A stretch of DNA of 64,000 nucleotides from Platerodrilus igneus (taxonomy: Eukaryota; Arthropoda; Insecta; Coleoptera; Lycidae), in contig JARFIW010001082.1 in assembly GCA_036346225.1 (NCBI GenBank), forward strand, positions 3,534,001-3,598,000, given 5' to 3'. The position numbers and the translations under genes were made by a program. The notes beneath the pieces were generated by a model. It was not told the DNA's origin. It saw nothing but the letters and a program-made list of their open reading frames with translations, and made no database searches. How positions within the stretch are numbered: the stretch's first letter is position 1; every line of letters starts with the position of its first letter. Positions 47,121-58,801 of this stretch are shown here, one piece after another.

Positions 47121-50100
47121 TGGTGTAAGAAGTAGTGGAGGGTGGATCCAGACTCCCTCATTCTGCTCTACTTGAAAACTATAATTATAATTATTTACTT
47201 TATGAAAGTAAGTTTATAAAAATTTTTGATATTTCAAAGCGTTCCACGAATCTAAATGATTAGTGGAACTGACAAGCACATATTTCATAAAATATTATGC
47301 TAACTTGTAATCAACTAATCACTCAACAGAAACACAAAAATCGTTACAGCTTCTGAAGCACTATAATCTATTTTATGAGTTACAGAAAATGTGAGGTGCA
47401 AAAGCTGTACTTCATAAGCAAGGCATAGAAATCACTGTATTGCAGACATATTAATCAAACAACGGTCTATGACTATTAAACGTTCGTAACGATTTTCTTT
47501 TATTATATGGTGTAAAATATGCATAAAGTGTGTTCCAGTTGTAAATATTGTTTTGTTATATTTATTAATAACAACTTTCATGAATTCTTTGTGGTTGTGA
47601 TTGGAATTCATAAGTCTTAAAGTTTCGTCCTTAAGAGTATCACAAAATTTAAAAGTTCATAGCGTTTGGAAAACCTCAGCTTAGTGTAGAATGCTAATCA
47701 CCCGCGGCAGCCCAGCTCTTCGGAATAATTAATTAGCATTCTTTCTATATTTTACGTGCTCCTTTCTCAGACGCCCTTCACTTGTATCCGCATCCGCTCA
47801 TTACATTAAAATTAGATTTAAAAATGTGGAAATTGTATCGTTGATTGCAATTCTGAAGCGGCGCATAACTTTAAAGTGGATTTTCAATTAACCATGGAAT
47901 ATAATGTATTTAAAACAGCGCGGAAGCTTAAAAAGTTTTTGGCACGATTTTTTTCCTCCCGTTGAGAGTCGGTGAACTGAATACTATCTTGTCCAGCATT
48001 GTATCGTCTGAATCAACAAAGAGGATTATATGTTGTTTTAAACACAGGCATTGTAGTCACCCTTTTCACACCCGAGTACTTTTATGTTTTATGCCGCAGA
48101 CGTTTTAGATACAATGAACTTTAATGCTTATTATGTCATCAGAATACGCAGGTGACTAAATAAAAAAGATCTTTTTAAAATATAGGGCTCTGTCTGCTAT
48201 CGAAACGACGTTCGAAAGTGTATGGGTTGTTTTCACCAATACGTAAGAGATCAATTGAATGGTGTCAAGAATCTAAACCCACATGAACAATATTTTGAGA
48301 AAATGGCGATTAATATTTGGATTTTTCGTTTACTGCTATGAGCACTATTTTGGTATATTTAACATATTTTTTGCCCCATTGCATTTGTTTATATATTTAT
48401 GACTTAAATTTCTACTATTTGCATTGCAATAAGATAAAAATGTGGATTGAAGCTTTATTGCAAAATAAATAACTACCTATAAGTAAAACAATGTATTGAG
48501 GTATTTATGTAAAATTTATTTTAAAAGCAATAAGGTTCAAATTTAGTAAATAATTTGTTTTCTAAAACGATAATATAAAAACAAGACGAGAATTTCTAGT
48601 AAATACAAGAAAAACACATAATGGTTCTTCTAAGTAAAGTTTCTTGATTAAGTTTGCTACGTACCTAGACGTAGCCGGAAGAAATACCAGGTTAACTACC
48701 ACACGTGGAGAGTGGGGGGGGGGGATTCACCTACATACCAAAGAAAACAAAAAACACGTCGCCCACGATTATCTATTAACAAATAAAAAAAATGATTCTG
48801 TACAAACAAGCAAAAGAAATAAATTAAGCGTTACCATTTCAAAGCAAACTATTATGTGATATGAACAATTTAGCACTTTAGATACGAAGTGCGCATCTCG
48901 CATTTTACACAAAATAAAATTTATCAGCAGTAAATATACATGTGACAGCTTTTGCCAAGCGTTTCGTTGTTAAAATTGCATTTAATACTTTTTGTAAAAT
49001 AAATTAATCAGTGGAAAAGAATTAACGTGTGAAAGCTTTTGTCCAACATTCTTTTAAATTGTACATAATCCCGTTTGTAAAATAAACCAATCAGTAGAAA
49101 AGAATAAGCGTGTGTCTGTCAAACATTTTTAACAATGGTACATCACACCTGTAGAGCAATAATATCGATTCGCAGTAACAAACAATAGTCCTACAGTGTC
49201 ATGTTTCTTATCACGTAACTACACCAAACACTGATACGGAATATGCCCTTGATATACACAAAAGAAAACAAGTTGTATACCTGTATGTGTCTGGATACTT
49301 AGCTTGCAAACCGTCGGGGGTGAGTCAGCACAGCAACGCCACAGTAGTCAGGATCCATTCCGTAACTGCAGCAGCGGTCTACGGACAAAAGCAATTGGTC
49401 TACGTCAACGAACAGTTGGGCCTACATAAAGAAAAAACCCATTTGGCCTCCAGTTAAAAACTAAAAAGAGAATTGGATTAGAATGGGTAAGCGCGGGAAA
49501 ACTCACCAATACACGCAACATACCTCCTACTTGTCGAACAAAAAAACGTGCATTGCTTTTGAAATACTGTGACGAAAAATGTAGAAAATATTTCAACGCA
49601 CAAGCTGCAGAATCAAATTCAAAATGGGTTCAAATAACACGAGTTCGAACTGCAAACCTCGCGTTATTGAAGCGCGATTGGCAAACTAAAAAACACGCTA
49701 TCAAATAATAGTAGGGTCTATTATTTCGATAAGTCTTTAAATGGGAAACACAAAAGAAAGTAATTATACGTTATCGGAATGTTTAACAAGTTAACGGGTA
49801 CCTAAAACAAGGTATTGACTATTTAATTTATCGAATACATTTTCGTTTTAGAATGAATAGATTTGAAATAAATGTTACGATTACGCGTACTATTGTATCG
49901 AGGTAAAAATACAGGATGAGGTTTAGAATAGAAACAGAAGCTAGGTGAATGAAAAACGAATAACCACAAAAAAGGACGTATTTGGATCTATCATCGAAAA
50001 TAAACGTAACAAGTTTTTCTAAATAATCATTATCAATATTTTGTCTGATACTTAGTTAACGCAATAAGTTGCATCATCTGGTATAATAGAAAAAAGAGCA

Positions 50101-50204
50101 TTCAAATTAGCCATTTTTGCTTCCAGTCAGAGTGGAACTAAACTTAGGGCTGTAACTTTCCCTTGACTTTTAGAGATATTTATTATATTTGGCTATTCGT
50201 GTCT
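47121..50204. other. Body of duplication unit, copy 1; no gene seen
   Basis: 3 kb without a recognisable gene in either copy. It includes three tandem ~84-bp repeats at 48900-49130 (each with AAAATAAA..AATCAG..G then GTGTG(A/T)..CTTTTGTC). A 63-codon minus frame at 49405-49596 has no motif. Conservation with copy 2 is high, so it is a recent duplicate rather than selected sequence. Confidence 0.4.
48900..49130. repeat. Three ~84-bp tandem repeats
   Basis: Units begin at AAAATAAA followed by AATCAGTGGAAAAGAAT-type sequence and ACGTGTGA(A/C)AGCTTTTG. They are present again in copy 2 near 55640-55860. Confidence 0.7.
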
Positions 50205-52346
50205 GTTATAGATTTATGGATTTCTTTATTGAGAACTTGTACATGCTTATACATATATGTGCATATAATAAAAATAATAAATAAATTACAAGGTTCGCAA
50301 ACGGTGAATTTATCGCCAACTGGCGATTTCTTACAATTAACCATTGACGAAGCCTCAAATTAATTAATATACGGAGAATAGTGATAGATTCGAACCGAAC
50401 CGAACCGAACCTTGCCCTAGGTTCGGTCCGGTTCGAAAACTTTTTAGTCCGGTTCGGTTCGAGGTTCGGTTCGAAAAAATATATTCCGGTTCGGTTCGGT
50501 TCGGTTCGAAAAAAACAAACCGAACCTCGAACCGAACCGAACCGGTTCGACATTTTAATATTTTAAACAACTAGTGCGTTCAACTACAACAATTTAAATG
50601 TTTAATTTAGTTTTTATATTTAGTAGTTGCTACTTTCAAATAAACCCAACATTAATTTACTTTAGATTTTAGTAGCATAAATCATATTAATACTATTTGT
50701 CCATGTTTGTTTTTAGAATACGTACTTTAACAAAGCGTAATTACAATTAGGTTAATAGTGAAAGCCACCTCTAAAATTTAGAATGTGTTAATAATTGATG
50801 ATTTTTACTAATGTCAGTTTACCGTGTAAGAACGATATCACACGATTTTTGCGATTACTTTTATTTTAGTTTTAGTTAGTATAAAGAGTATCAAGACAAT
50901 TAAGTGTTGCTGATTTCTTATACAGTACAAACAAAAAGCTGTTTGTCAGGTTATTTTTATTATTATTTCTTTTAAAAGACAATATCAGATGGTTCCCGGA
51001 AAGAATCGTAAATCTACCTCAAACAGCGCTTACGTTTTTCATAATAAAATCAGTATTTATGGCACGGGCATTGTCTGCTTATTATTTGCATTAGACTGTG
51101 TTATTTTTTGTCGGCATTGATTGAAAAGTTTATGCTGCCATGAGTCATAAACTTAAACCCTTGGTTTTGAGAGAAAGTTCGGGGTCATTCTTCTGGAGTA
51201 TCGGCTACTTCTAAAGACGTTCGTGGTAATGGCCACACTAAATAAACAGTAAATATTATAGTACCGTGCGATTTATAAAACCATTTGTTGAGCGATTATG
51301 TACAAAAGAAAAAGGAGATTAGTTTTTGCTACAAGGTCACATTTTTTAACATTAATAGAGAGCCGGTTTTCATACAAAAGTAAAAAATTCAAAATGATGG
51401 ATTAGTAATACATACTTAATTAAGAATTAAATTGTTTTGTTTATTCTGAAAACTTCTGTAGTCTCTAGGCCGTGATGTCGGCTTGAATGTTTTCAACACA
51501 ACTTCTGTTCATTAAATAAAATAAACTTATTTTTAAAACCAAATTTTCAAAATCATTTCGAGTTTCTTTAATATCTAATAATAGTTATAAAAACAAACAA
51601 CAATTTGAAATAAGAAGCATTAAACAAATCGAACTAATGTGGAATTTTTTAATCTATAAACGTGCCTCAATGACAAAATTTATTAGATGTGTAACTATTA
51701 CATTTTTACCTTTTGGCTTAAAACTACAGGACCATGTACATTAGAAAATCGTTCTATTTCTTGTATGCTTGCGACTAGAGATTTTTAAAATGTGCATTTG
51801 GGGAAATTAAGATTGGCATGTTTTTAGTGAAAATTAAATTTTTGAACTAAATTTTTATTTAAAAAATCAAACCTTTCGAACCGAACCAGACCGAACCTTG
51901 AGCTAGGTTTGATTCGGTTCGAAAAATTTGCCGGTCCGGTTCGAGGTTCGGTTCGAAAATAAAATGTCCGGTTCGGTTCGAAAAATCGAACCGAACCTCG
52001 AACCGAACCTCCAACCTGTTCGGTTCGTGTCCATCTCTAACGGAGAATATATCTTAGTATAGAATTTGTTTGTAAATACACACTTATTTGTATGTTCAAA
52101 GAAATATGGCAAAGGATGGAGAAGGATGAGATTGAGGAAAGCAGGAAGCATATCAGATATAGGTTAGGTCTTGTGGAGAAGATACAGTTTAATTGTATTT
52201 TTGAAAATACTAATTGACATGTTTAATATCTACCGAAAGCAAATTCCATTGTCCAATGCTTGAACAGTAAACGAGCCATTATAAAATTTTGTTCTATGAA
52301 TTGGAATAGTCAAACGAATATTATCAATTGATTTTGTTGAATACTG
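50205..52346 (-). mobile_element. LINE 3' fragment (minus), interrupted by hAT insert
   Basis: The reverse complement of 52048-52346 then 50205-50370 follows the LINE 3' end seen at 22140-22645: C-terminal coding remnants (PIHRTKFYNGSFTV-like, then LYLLHKT and a stop), a CATCCTTCTCCATCC-like stretch, the TCGCCAACTGGCGA palindrome and a TTGAGAACTTGTACAT end. It is truncated at 52346, exactly the duplication junction. Confidence 0.75.
50379..52039. mobile_element. hAT-type non-autonomous element, 1,661 bp
   Basis: Inserted between direct copies of ACGGAGAA (50371-50378 and 52040-52047). The uninterrupted target is present in copy 2 at 57103. Ends are TAGTGATAGATTCGAACCG and, inverted, TAGAGATGGACACGAACCG, typical of hAT termini (TAGAGATG-type, 8-bp duplication). 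Both subterminal zones (50390-50562 and 51875-52030) are packed with GGTTCGGTTCG-type direct and inverted units. The interior is AT-rich, with no transposase frame. Confidence 0.9.
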
Positions 52347-53088
52347 TCTTTAAACTTTACAATCGACAAATAATAGTTTCTGCGCGAACAGTTCTTTTAT
52401 GTGAGTTACTCTTATTCGGATATGTCCCGATTGTACCCGATTCGTAGGCATGCACGAAACAACAGATAGGGAATTTATCTTCTGAACGAATTTATTACAT
52501 TCCTTAGGAAAATGCTAAGGACTTTAAAAATAAATAAAGATGTATATGGTCCTCCAGAATAGGTTGTTTAATTTTCTTTACGGGTGATTTTCCACGTTTT
52601 CCTCTTTAACTTTTCTCACAGGCTTCGGAATTTTTTTGTTCGATATCTTGTAAATGAGATTCTGTCACTTGCGACAGTTTAATCAATTACTTATGTGTTT
52701 ATTTGAATTCGTGCTGCGAAGTGGTACACCTTTTGTGAACCACAAACTTTTAACCATTTATGTCACCTCAATGCTTATATTTTGATCGAAATTCTTCCTA
52801 TATCGTCCTTTTGTTCTATATCAAAATCTTTGACAATAGTTATAAAATTATATTTCGAGTCCCCACCATTCCAACAATTTAAGTATATTTCTTTAACTTT
52901 TGGGTATGACATGTCACCGCTTATATGATCCAGAAAAATATGGAGAAGGTTAGCGTCATCCAGCTTTCATAATACGATTACATTGGCGTTACCTCTAAGC
53001 CTGTGTTTTAAGGTACTAGCATAAGATTGACAAAAATAAAAACAATGAATATTCTTATGCGTATCACACGATTATTGCGTGCTTGCAT

Positions 53089-53596
53089 TTTTTTAAGAAT
53101 GCTGTATCACAACTGATTCCTCCTAGAAAATATGTCTCCTTATATACTTTACTATGATGCACATATGTCGGTTAAATAGCCTAAAAAATTGATAGGTTAG
53201 GTCAGCGTCATCGGCGACGCTGACTTAACCTACCAATTTTTCTTTTTATTTAACCTAAGTCCACACAAGTCCAACTAATCTAACCTAACCCCGGACTACG
53301 CTAGGTAACCCAACTCTTGACAAGCCCAACTAACCTAACCTAGCTTCAGACAACACCGACTAACGTAGGTCCAAACAACGTAAACTAACCTAAACCCTTC
53401 TCTCTACACCCTACTTTGTCATTCATCCTCCTTTCGCATCCGTACGACATACATCCGACATATGTCCAGCATATATCCTACATATATCGGACATATGTCC
53501 GACATATGTCCAACATATGTCCCACAGATGTCCGACATAGTAGAGTATATAAGAAGAAATATTTTCTAAGTTGTGACACAGCATTCTTAAAAAAAA
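53089..53596. promoter_or_regulatory. Divergent promoter region, copy 2
   Basis: TATA boxes lie at 53138-53146 (minus) and 53546-53553 (plus), a palindrome at 53183-53241 and 11-bp repeats at 53450-53537. Everything parallels copy 1, with only small base differences. Confidence 0.6.
53183..53241. repeat. Long palindrome, copy 2
   Basis: Identical arms and ATCGGC loop to the copy at 46457-46515. Confidence 0.9.
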
Positions 53597-53845
53597 ATGC
53601 AAGTACGCAGTAAACGCTACCCTGAAGAGTCTATGTTAAAAGCTGTAAATGAAATTTCTACGCTGTTAGTAAAAAATATTATATACATAGAACTAAGCTA
53701 TACAATCACGTCAAAATATCACAGAACGAGGAGAAATTATATATTATTATTTAGCAAATCTGTTCCTAAACAAGGGAATGTAAGCAATATGGACGAGTTG
53801 GTGGGATGTTGGAAAGTTGAGGTGGGAGCGGGGGAAAAGTGGTAG
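53597..53845 (+). CDS. Small ORF after the divergent promoter, copy 2 (82 aa)
   Basis: Same length and start as the frame at 46872-47120, with two or three amino-acid differences near the C-terminal part. The frame remains open in both copies, but the whole unit is so little diverged that this is weak evidence for selection. Confidence 0.4.
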   Translation: MQVRSKRYPEESMLKAVNEISTLLVKNIIYIELSYTITSKYHRTRRNYILLFSKSVPKQGNVSNMDELVGCWKVEVGAGEKW

Positions 53846-56800
53846 TGGTGTAAGAAGTAGTGGAGGGTGGATCCAGACTCCCTCATTCTGCTCTACTTGA
53901 AAACTATAATTATAATTATTTACTTTATGAAAGTAAGTTTATAAAAATTTTTGATATTTCGAAGCGTTCCACGAATCTAAATGATTAGTAGAACTGACAA
54001 GCACATATTTCATAAAATATTATGCTAACTTGTAATCAACTAATCACTCAACAGAAACACAAAAATCGTTACAGCTTCTGAAGCACTATAATCTATTTTA
54101 TGAGTTACAGAAGATGTGTGGTGCAAAAGCTGTACTTCATAAGCAAGGCATAGAAATCACTGTATTGCAGACATATTAATCAAACAACGGTCTATGACTA
54201 TTAAACGTTTGTAACGATTTTCTTTTATTATATGGTGTAAAATATGCATAAAGTGTGTTCCAGTTGTAAATATTGTTTTGTTATATTTATTAATAACAAC
54301 TTTCATGAATTCTTTGTGGTTGTGATTGGAATTCATAAGTCTTAAAGTTTCGTCCTTAAGAGTATCACAAAATTTAAAAGTTCATAGCGTTTGGAAAACC
54401 TCAGCTTAGTGTAGAATGCTAATCACCCGCGGCAGCCCAGCTCTTCGGAATAATTAATTAGCATTCTTTCTATATTTTACGTGCTCCTTTCTCAGACGCC
54501 CTTCACTTGTATCCGCATCCGCTCATTACATTAAAATTAGATTTAAAAATGTGGAAATTGTATCGTTGATTGCAATTCTGAAGCGGCGCATAACTTTAAA
54601 GTGGATTTTCAATTAACCATGGAATATAATGTATTTAAAACAGCGCGGAAGCTTAAAAAGTTTTTGGCACGATTTTTTTCCTCCCGTTGAGAGTCGGTGA
54701 ACTGAATACTATCTTGTCCAGCATTGTATCGTCTGAATCAACAAAGAGGATTATATGTTGTTTTAAACACAGGCATTGTAGTCACCCTTTTCACACCCGA
54801 GTACTTTTATGTTTTATGCCGCAGACGTTTTAGATACAATGAACTTTAATGCTTATTATGTCATCAGAATACGCAGGTAACTACATAAAAGATCTTTTAA
54901 AATATAGGGATCTGTCTGCTATCGAAACGACGTTCGAAAGTGTATGGGTTGTTTTCACCAATACGTAAGAGATCAATTGAATGGTGTCAAGAATCTAAAC
55001 CCACATGAACAATATTTTGAGAAAATGGCGATTAATATTTGGATTTTTCGTTTACTGCTATGAGCACTATTTTGGTATATTTAACATATTTTTTGCCCCA
55101 TTGCATTTGTTTATATATTTATGACTTAAATTTCTACTATTTGCATTGCAATAAGATAAAAATGTGGATTGAAGCTTTATTGCAAAATAAATAACTACCT
55201 ATAAGTAAAACAATGTATTGAGGTATTTATGTAAAATTTATTTTAAAAAGCAATAAGGTTCAAATTTAGTAAATAATTTTTTTTCTAAAAACGATAATAT
55301 AAAAAACAAGACGAGAATTTCTAGTAAATACAAGAAAAAACACATAATGGTTCTTCTAAGTAAAAGTCTCTTGATTAAGTTTGCTACGTACTTAGACGTA
55401 GCCGGAAGAAAAGTAAATACCAGGCTAACTACCACACGTGGAGAGTGGGGGGGATTCACCTACATACCAAAGAAAACAAAAAAAAACACGTCGCCCACGA
55501 TTATCTATTAACAAATAAAAAAAAAATGATCCTGTACAAACAAGTTAAAAGAAATAAATTAAGCGTTACTATTTCAAAGCAAACTATTATGTGATATGAA
55601 CAATTTAGTACTTTAGATACAAAGTGCGCATCTCGTATTTTCCACAAAATAAAATTAATCAGTAGTAAATATACATGTGAGAGCTTTTGTCAAGCGTTTC
55701 GTTGTTAAAATTGCACCTAATACTTTTTGTAAAATAAACTAATCAGTGGGAAAGAATTAACGTGTGAGAGCTTTTGTCCAACATTCTTTTAAATTGTACA
55801 TAATCCCGTTTGTAAAATAAACCAATCAGTAAAAAAGAAAAAGCGTGTGTCTGTCAAACATTTTTAACAATGGTACATCACACCTGTAGAGCAATAATAT
55901 CGATTCGCAGTAACAAACAATAGTCCTACAGTGTCATGTTTCTTATCACGTAACTACACCAAACACTGATACGGAATATGCCCTTGATATACACAAAAGG
56001 AAACAAGTTGTATACCTGTATGTGTCTGGATACGTAGCTTGCAATCTGTCGGGGGTGAGTAAGCACAGCAACGCCACAGTAGTCAGTATCCATTCCGTAA
56101 CCCCAGCAGCGGTCTACGGACAAAAGCAGTTGGTCTACGTCAACGAACAGTTGGGCCTACATAAAGAAAGAACCCATTTGGCCTCCAGCTAAGAACTAAA
56201 AAAAGAATTGGATTAGAATAGGTGCGCGGGAAAACCCACCAATACACGCAACATACTTCCTACTTGTCGAACAAAAAAACGTGCATTGCTTTTGAAATAC
56301 TGTGACGAAAAATGTAGAAAATATTTCAACGCACAAGCTGCAGAATCAAATTCAAAATGGGTTCAAATAACACTAGTTCGAACTGCAAACCTCGCGTTAT
56401 TGAAGCGCGATTAGCTAACTAAAAAACACGCTATCAAATAATAGTAGGGTCTATTATTTCGATAAGTCTTTAAATGGGAAACACAAAAGAAAGTAATTAT
56501 ACGTTATCGGAATGTTTAACAAGTTAACGGGTACCTAAAACAAGGTATTGACTACTTAATTTATCAAATAAATTTTTGTTTTAGAATGAATAGATTTGAA
56601 ATAAATGTTACGATTGCGCGTGCTATTGTATCGAGGTAAAAATACAGGATGAGGTTTAGAATAGAAACAGAAGCTAGGTGAATGAAAAACAAATAACCAC
56701 AAAAAGGACGTATTTGGATCTATCGTCGAAAATAAACGTAGCAAGTTTTTCTAAATAATTATTATCAATATTTTGTGTAATACTTAGTTAACGCAATAAG

Positions 56801-56944
56801 TTGCACCATCTGGTATAACAGAAAAAAGAGCATTCAAATTAGCCATTTTTGCTTCCAGTCAGAGTGGAAATAAACTTAGGGCTGTAACTTTCCCTTGACT
56901 TTTTAGAGATATTTATTATATTTGGCTATTCGTGTCTGTTATAG
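53846..56944. other. Body of duplication unit, copy 2; no gene seen
   Basis: Mirrors 47121-50204. Open frames of 62-73 codons on the minus strand have no recognised motif and are not all kept in copy 1. Confidence 0.4.
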
Positions 56945-57286
56945 ATTTAGGGACTTCTTTATTGAGAACTTGTACATGCTTATACATATATGTGCATATA
57001 ATAAAAATAATAAATAAATTACAAGGTTCGCAAATGGTGAATTTATCGCCAGCTGGCGATTTCTTACAATTAACCATTGACGAAGCCTCAAATTAATTAA
57101 TATACGGAGAATATATCTTAGTATAGAATTTGTTTGTAAATACACACCTATTTGTATGTTCAAAGAAATATGGCAAAGGATGGAGAAGGATGAGATTGAG
57201 GAAAGCAGGAAGCATATCAGATATAGATTAGGTCTTGTGGAGAAGATACAGTTTAATTTTATTTTTGAAAATACTAATTGACTTAC
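56945..57286 (-). mobile_element. LINE 3' fragment (minus), copy 2
   Basis: Same LINE 3' UTR and C-terminal remnant as in copy 1, with the perfect TCGCCAGCTGGCGA palindrome (57046-57059). It is cut at 57286 by the RTE-like LINE. Confidence 0.75.
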
Positions 57287-57616
57287 CATTTCGAATGGAC
57301 CTGCACCTTGCAGAAGTTCTAGATTACTAGAACAAGTGAAATGGCTTGCGTGTTCTAATGAGCTAAAGAGCCAAACTACAGGTTCAACCATAGTAGTAGG
57401 GTCGTTAGTGAGGAACCAGACTAAGACAAATCCCCGAAAGAGGGCAGCGGCTCTTTCGGTACTTAGATTGGCAGAGACCATAGAGGTCGGTATGGCAGTC
57501 TAAGACACACTACCGCGATGTGGAAGGCAACGAGAAACCACTACATTACCTCCCAAGTACACAGCGTACCTAAATTATAATAAAATGATGGCATTCTCTG
57601 GGGTAAAAGATTCCGG

Positions 57617-57630
57617 AGTTAAAATAGTCC
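57617..57630. repeat. SINE target duplication, left copy
   Basis: AGTTAAAATAGTCC, repeated at 57928-57941 on the other side of the SINE. Confidence 0.9.
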
Positions 57631-57927
57631 TTACATGTGATTTTCCAATGCTCCACCCGAAGGTACTACATTGGCCAGGAAGCGAGTTTTTTTTACCTGG
57701 AAAATTTGGAATTTTGCCGAACCCTTGCTGTTCCAAGCAAGGTAGGGATCTTTAACGTGCATGACAACACTCACACACGGGACCTCCATATTACCTCTCA
57801 TCCGAACGAGGGTGTATTTTTGTGAAAAATGCTCGCCTAACATTTTTCTAGCGGACCGTGTCGGGATTTGAACCCGGGACCTTGGGCGTAGCAGTTACAC
57901 ACATACCACTATGCCACGGAGCCGCCT
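57631..57927 (-). mobile_element. Full-length tRNA-derived SINE, 297 bp
   Basis: Read on the minus strand it starts CTAGGCGGCTCCGTGGCATA, with an A-box-like TGGCATAGTGGT and a B box GGTTCAAATCC about 45 bp later, in a tRNA-like head. The body follows, with GTTAGGCGAGC, GGTCCCGTGTGTGAGTG and CGTTAAAGATCCCTACC, and ends GGAAAATCACATGTAA. A 14-bp target duplication, AGTTAAAATAGTCC, flanks it. It lies within the 5' region of the RTE-like LINE, so it inserted after the LINE did. Confidence 0.92.
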
Positions 57928-57958
57928 AGTTAAAATAGTCCCCCATTTGGATCTCCGG

Positions 57959-58801
57959 GAGGGGACTACTTCGGAGGATGCGATCGGAAAGTTAAGAATA
58001 AGAGTCGGCAACATTTTGCGAGTCGGAGCGTGGAATGTTAGAACTATGAAGCAAGTGGGTAAGCTAGAGAACCTAAAAATCGAAATGAATAGGTTATCAT
58101 TAGACATAGTAGGAATCAGCAAAGTTCGGTGGCCAGAGGTGGGGGATTTTTGGAATGGAGAATTCAGGGTAATTCATACAGGAGCCGAGGAAGGAAATTT
58201 GGGTGTGGGGATAGTTATGCGAAAAAAAATAGAATACTGTGTAGAAAATTACTTACAAAAGAACGAAAGAGTACTCATGGTTAGATTAGAATCTAAACCG
58301 GTAAACACAGTAATAATACAAGTATACATGCCCACCTCTAGCTACAGTGACGAAGAGGTAGAAGCGATCTACAAAGATATCTAGGACATATTAAGACACG
58401 TAAAAGGACATGAAAATTTAATAATTACGGGGGATTTTAATGCAGTGGTAGGTGAGGGTAGGGAAGGAGCGATAGTAGGTTTATTTGGTTTAGGCACTAG
58501 AAACGACAGAGGAAATAGGCTGGTAGAATTTTGCGACAAGTACAATTTAATCATTACAAACACATTATTCCAACATCATGCTAGAAGACGATGTACGTGG
58601 AACATGCCAGGAGATATAGGAAGATATCAAATAGATTACATTCTTGTTAGACAACGGTTTAGGAATCAAGTAAAAGACTGTAGAAGCTACCCAGAAGCAG
58701 ATATAGACACTGACCACAACATCGTAATTATGAAGGCCGCACTTAAATTTAAAAATTTGAAAAAAAGAAACGGAAAAGGCACTTGGACCTACAGAAACTA
58801 A
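57959..58801 (+). pseudogene. RTE-like endonuclease domain, broken
   Basis: The frame shows RVGAWNVRTMKQVGKLENLK, GISKVRWPEVGDF, IIQVYMPTSSYSDEEVEAIY, then after an in-frame stop (58382-58384) NLIITGDFNAVVGEG, LFGLGTRNDRGNRLVEFCDK and DTDHNIV. These are the APE-type endonuclease blocks in order. The catalytic Glu expected in the GIS-E-RW block is Lys here, a damaging change in addition to the stop. The second piece ends at 58801, and the RT frame overlaps it after a frameshift. Confidence 0.85.

Larger units (their letters stand above)
45618..52346. repeat. Tandem duplication, copy 1 (~5.06 kb unit plus hAT insert)
   Basis: Starts TCTTTAAACTTTACAATCGA and is followed head-to-tail by copy 2 at 52347 with the same start. 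Identity is very high throughout (differences are mostly single bases and short homopolymer changes). Copy 1 is longer by the 1,661-bp hAT-type insert (50379-52039) and its 8-bp target duplication. The unit ends in a minus-strand LINE 3' fragment. Confidence 0.9.
52347..57286. repeat. Tandem duplication, copy 2
   Basis: Near-identical to copy 1 from the same start. Without the hAT insert, the target ACGGAGAA is single at 57103-57110. It is interrupted by the RTE-like LINE at 57287; a further 50 bp of the unit resumes at 62113 before a second RTE copy. Confidence 0.9.

Noticed and set aside
49640..49700. GAGTTCGAACTGC resembling a polymerase III B box
   Set aside because: The GGTTCGANNCC core is not satisfied, no A box is seen, and the segment is simply part of the duplicated unit.
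50381..50566. Open frames rich in N-R-T-E and G-S-R-F repeats
   Set aside because: They come from the GGTTCGG subterminal repeats of the hAT element on both strands; not proteins.
56939..57481. 180-codon minus-strand frame
   Set aside because: It crosses the junction between the LINE 3' UTR and the RTE 5' leader, so it is a chance frame joining two unrelated insertions.
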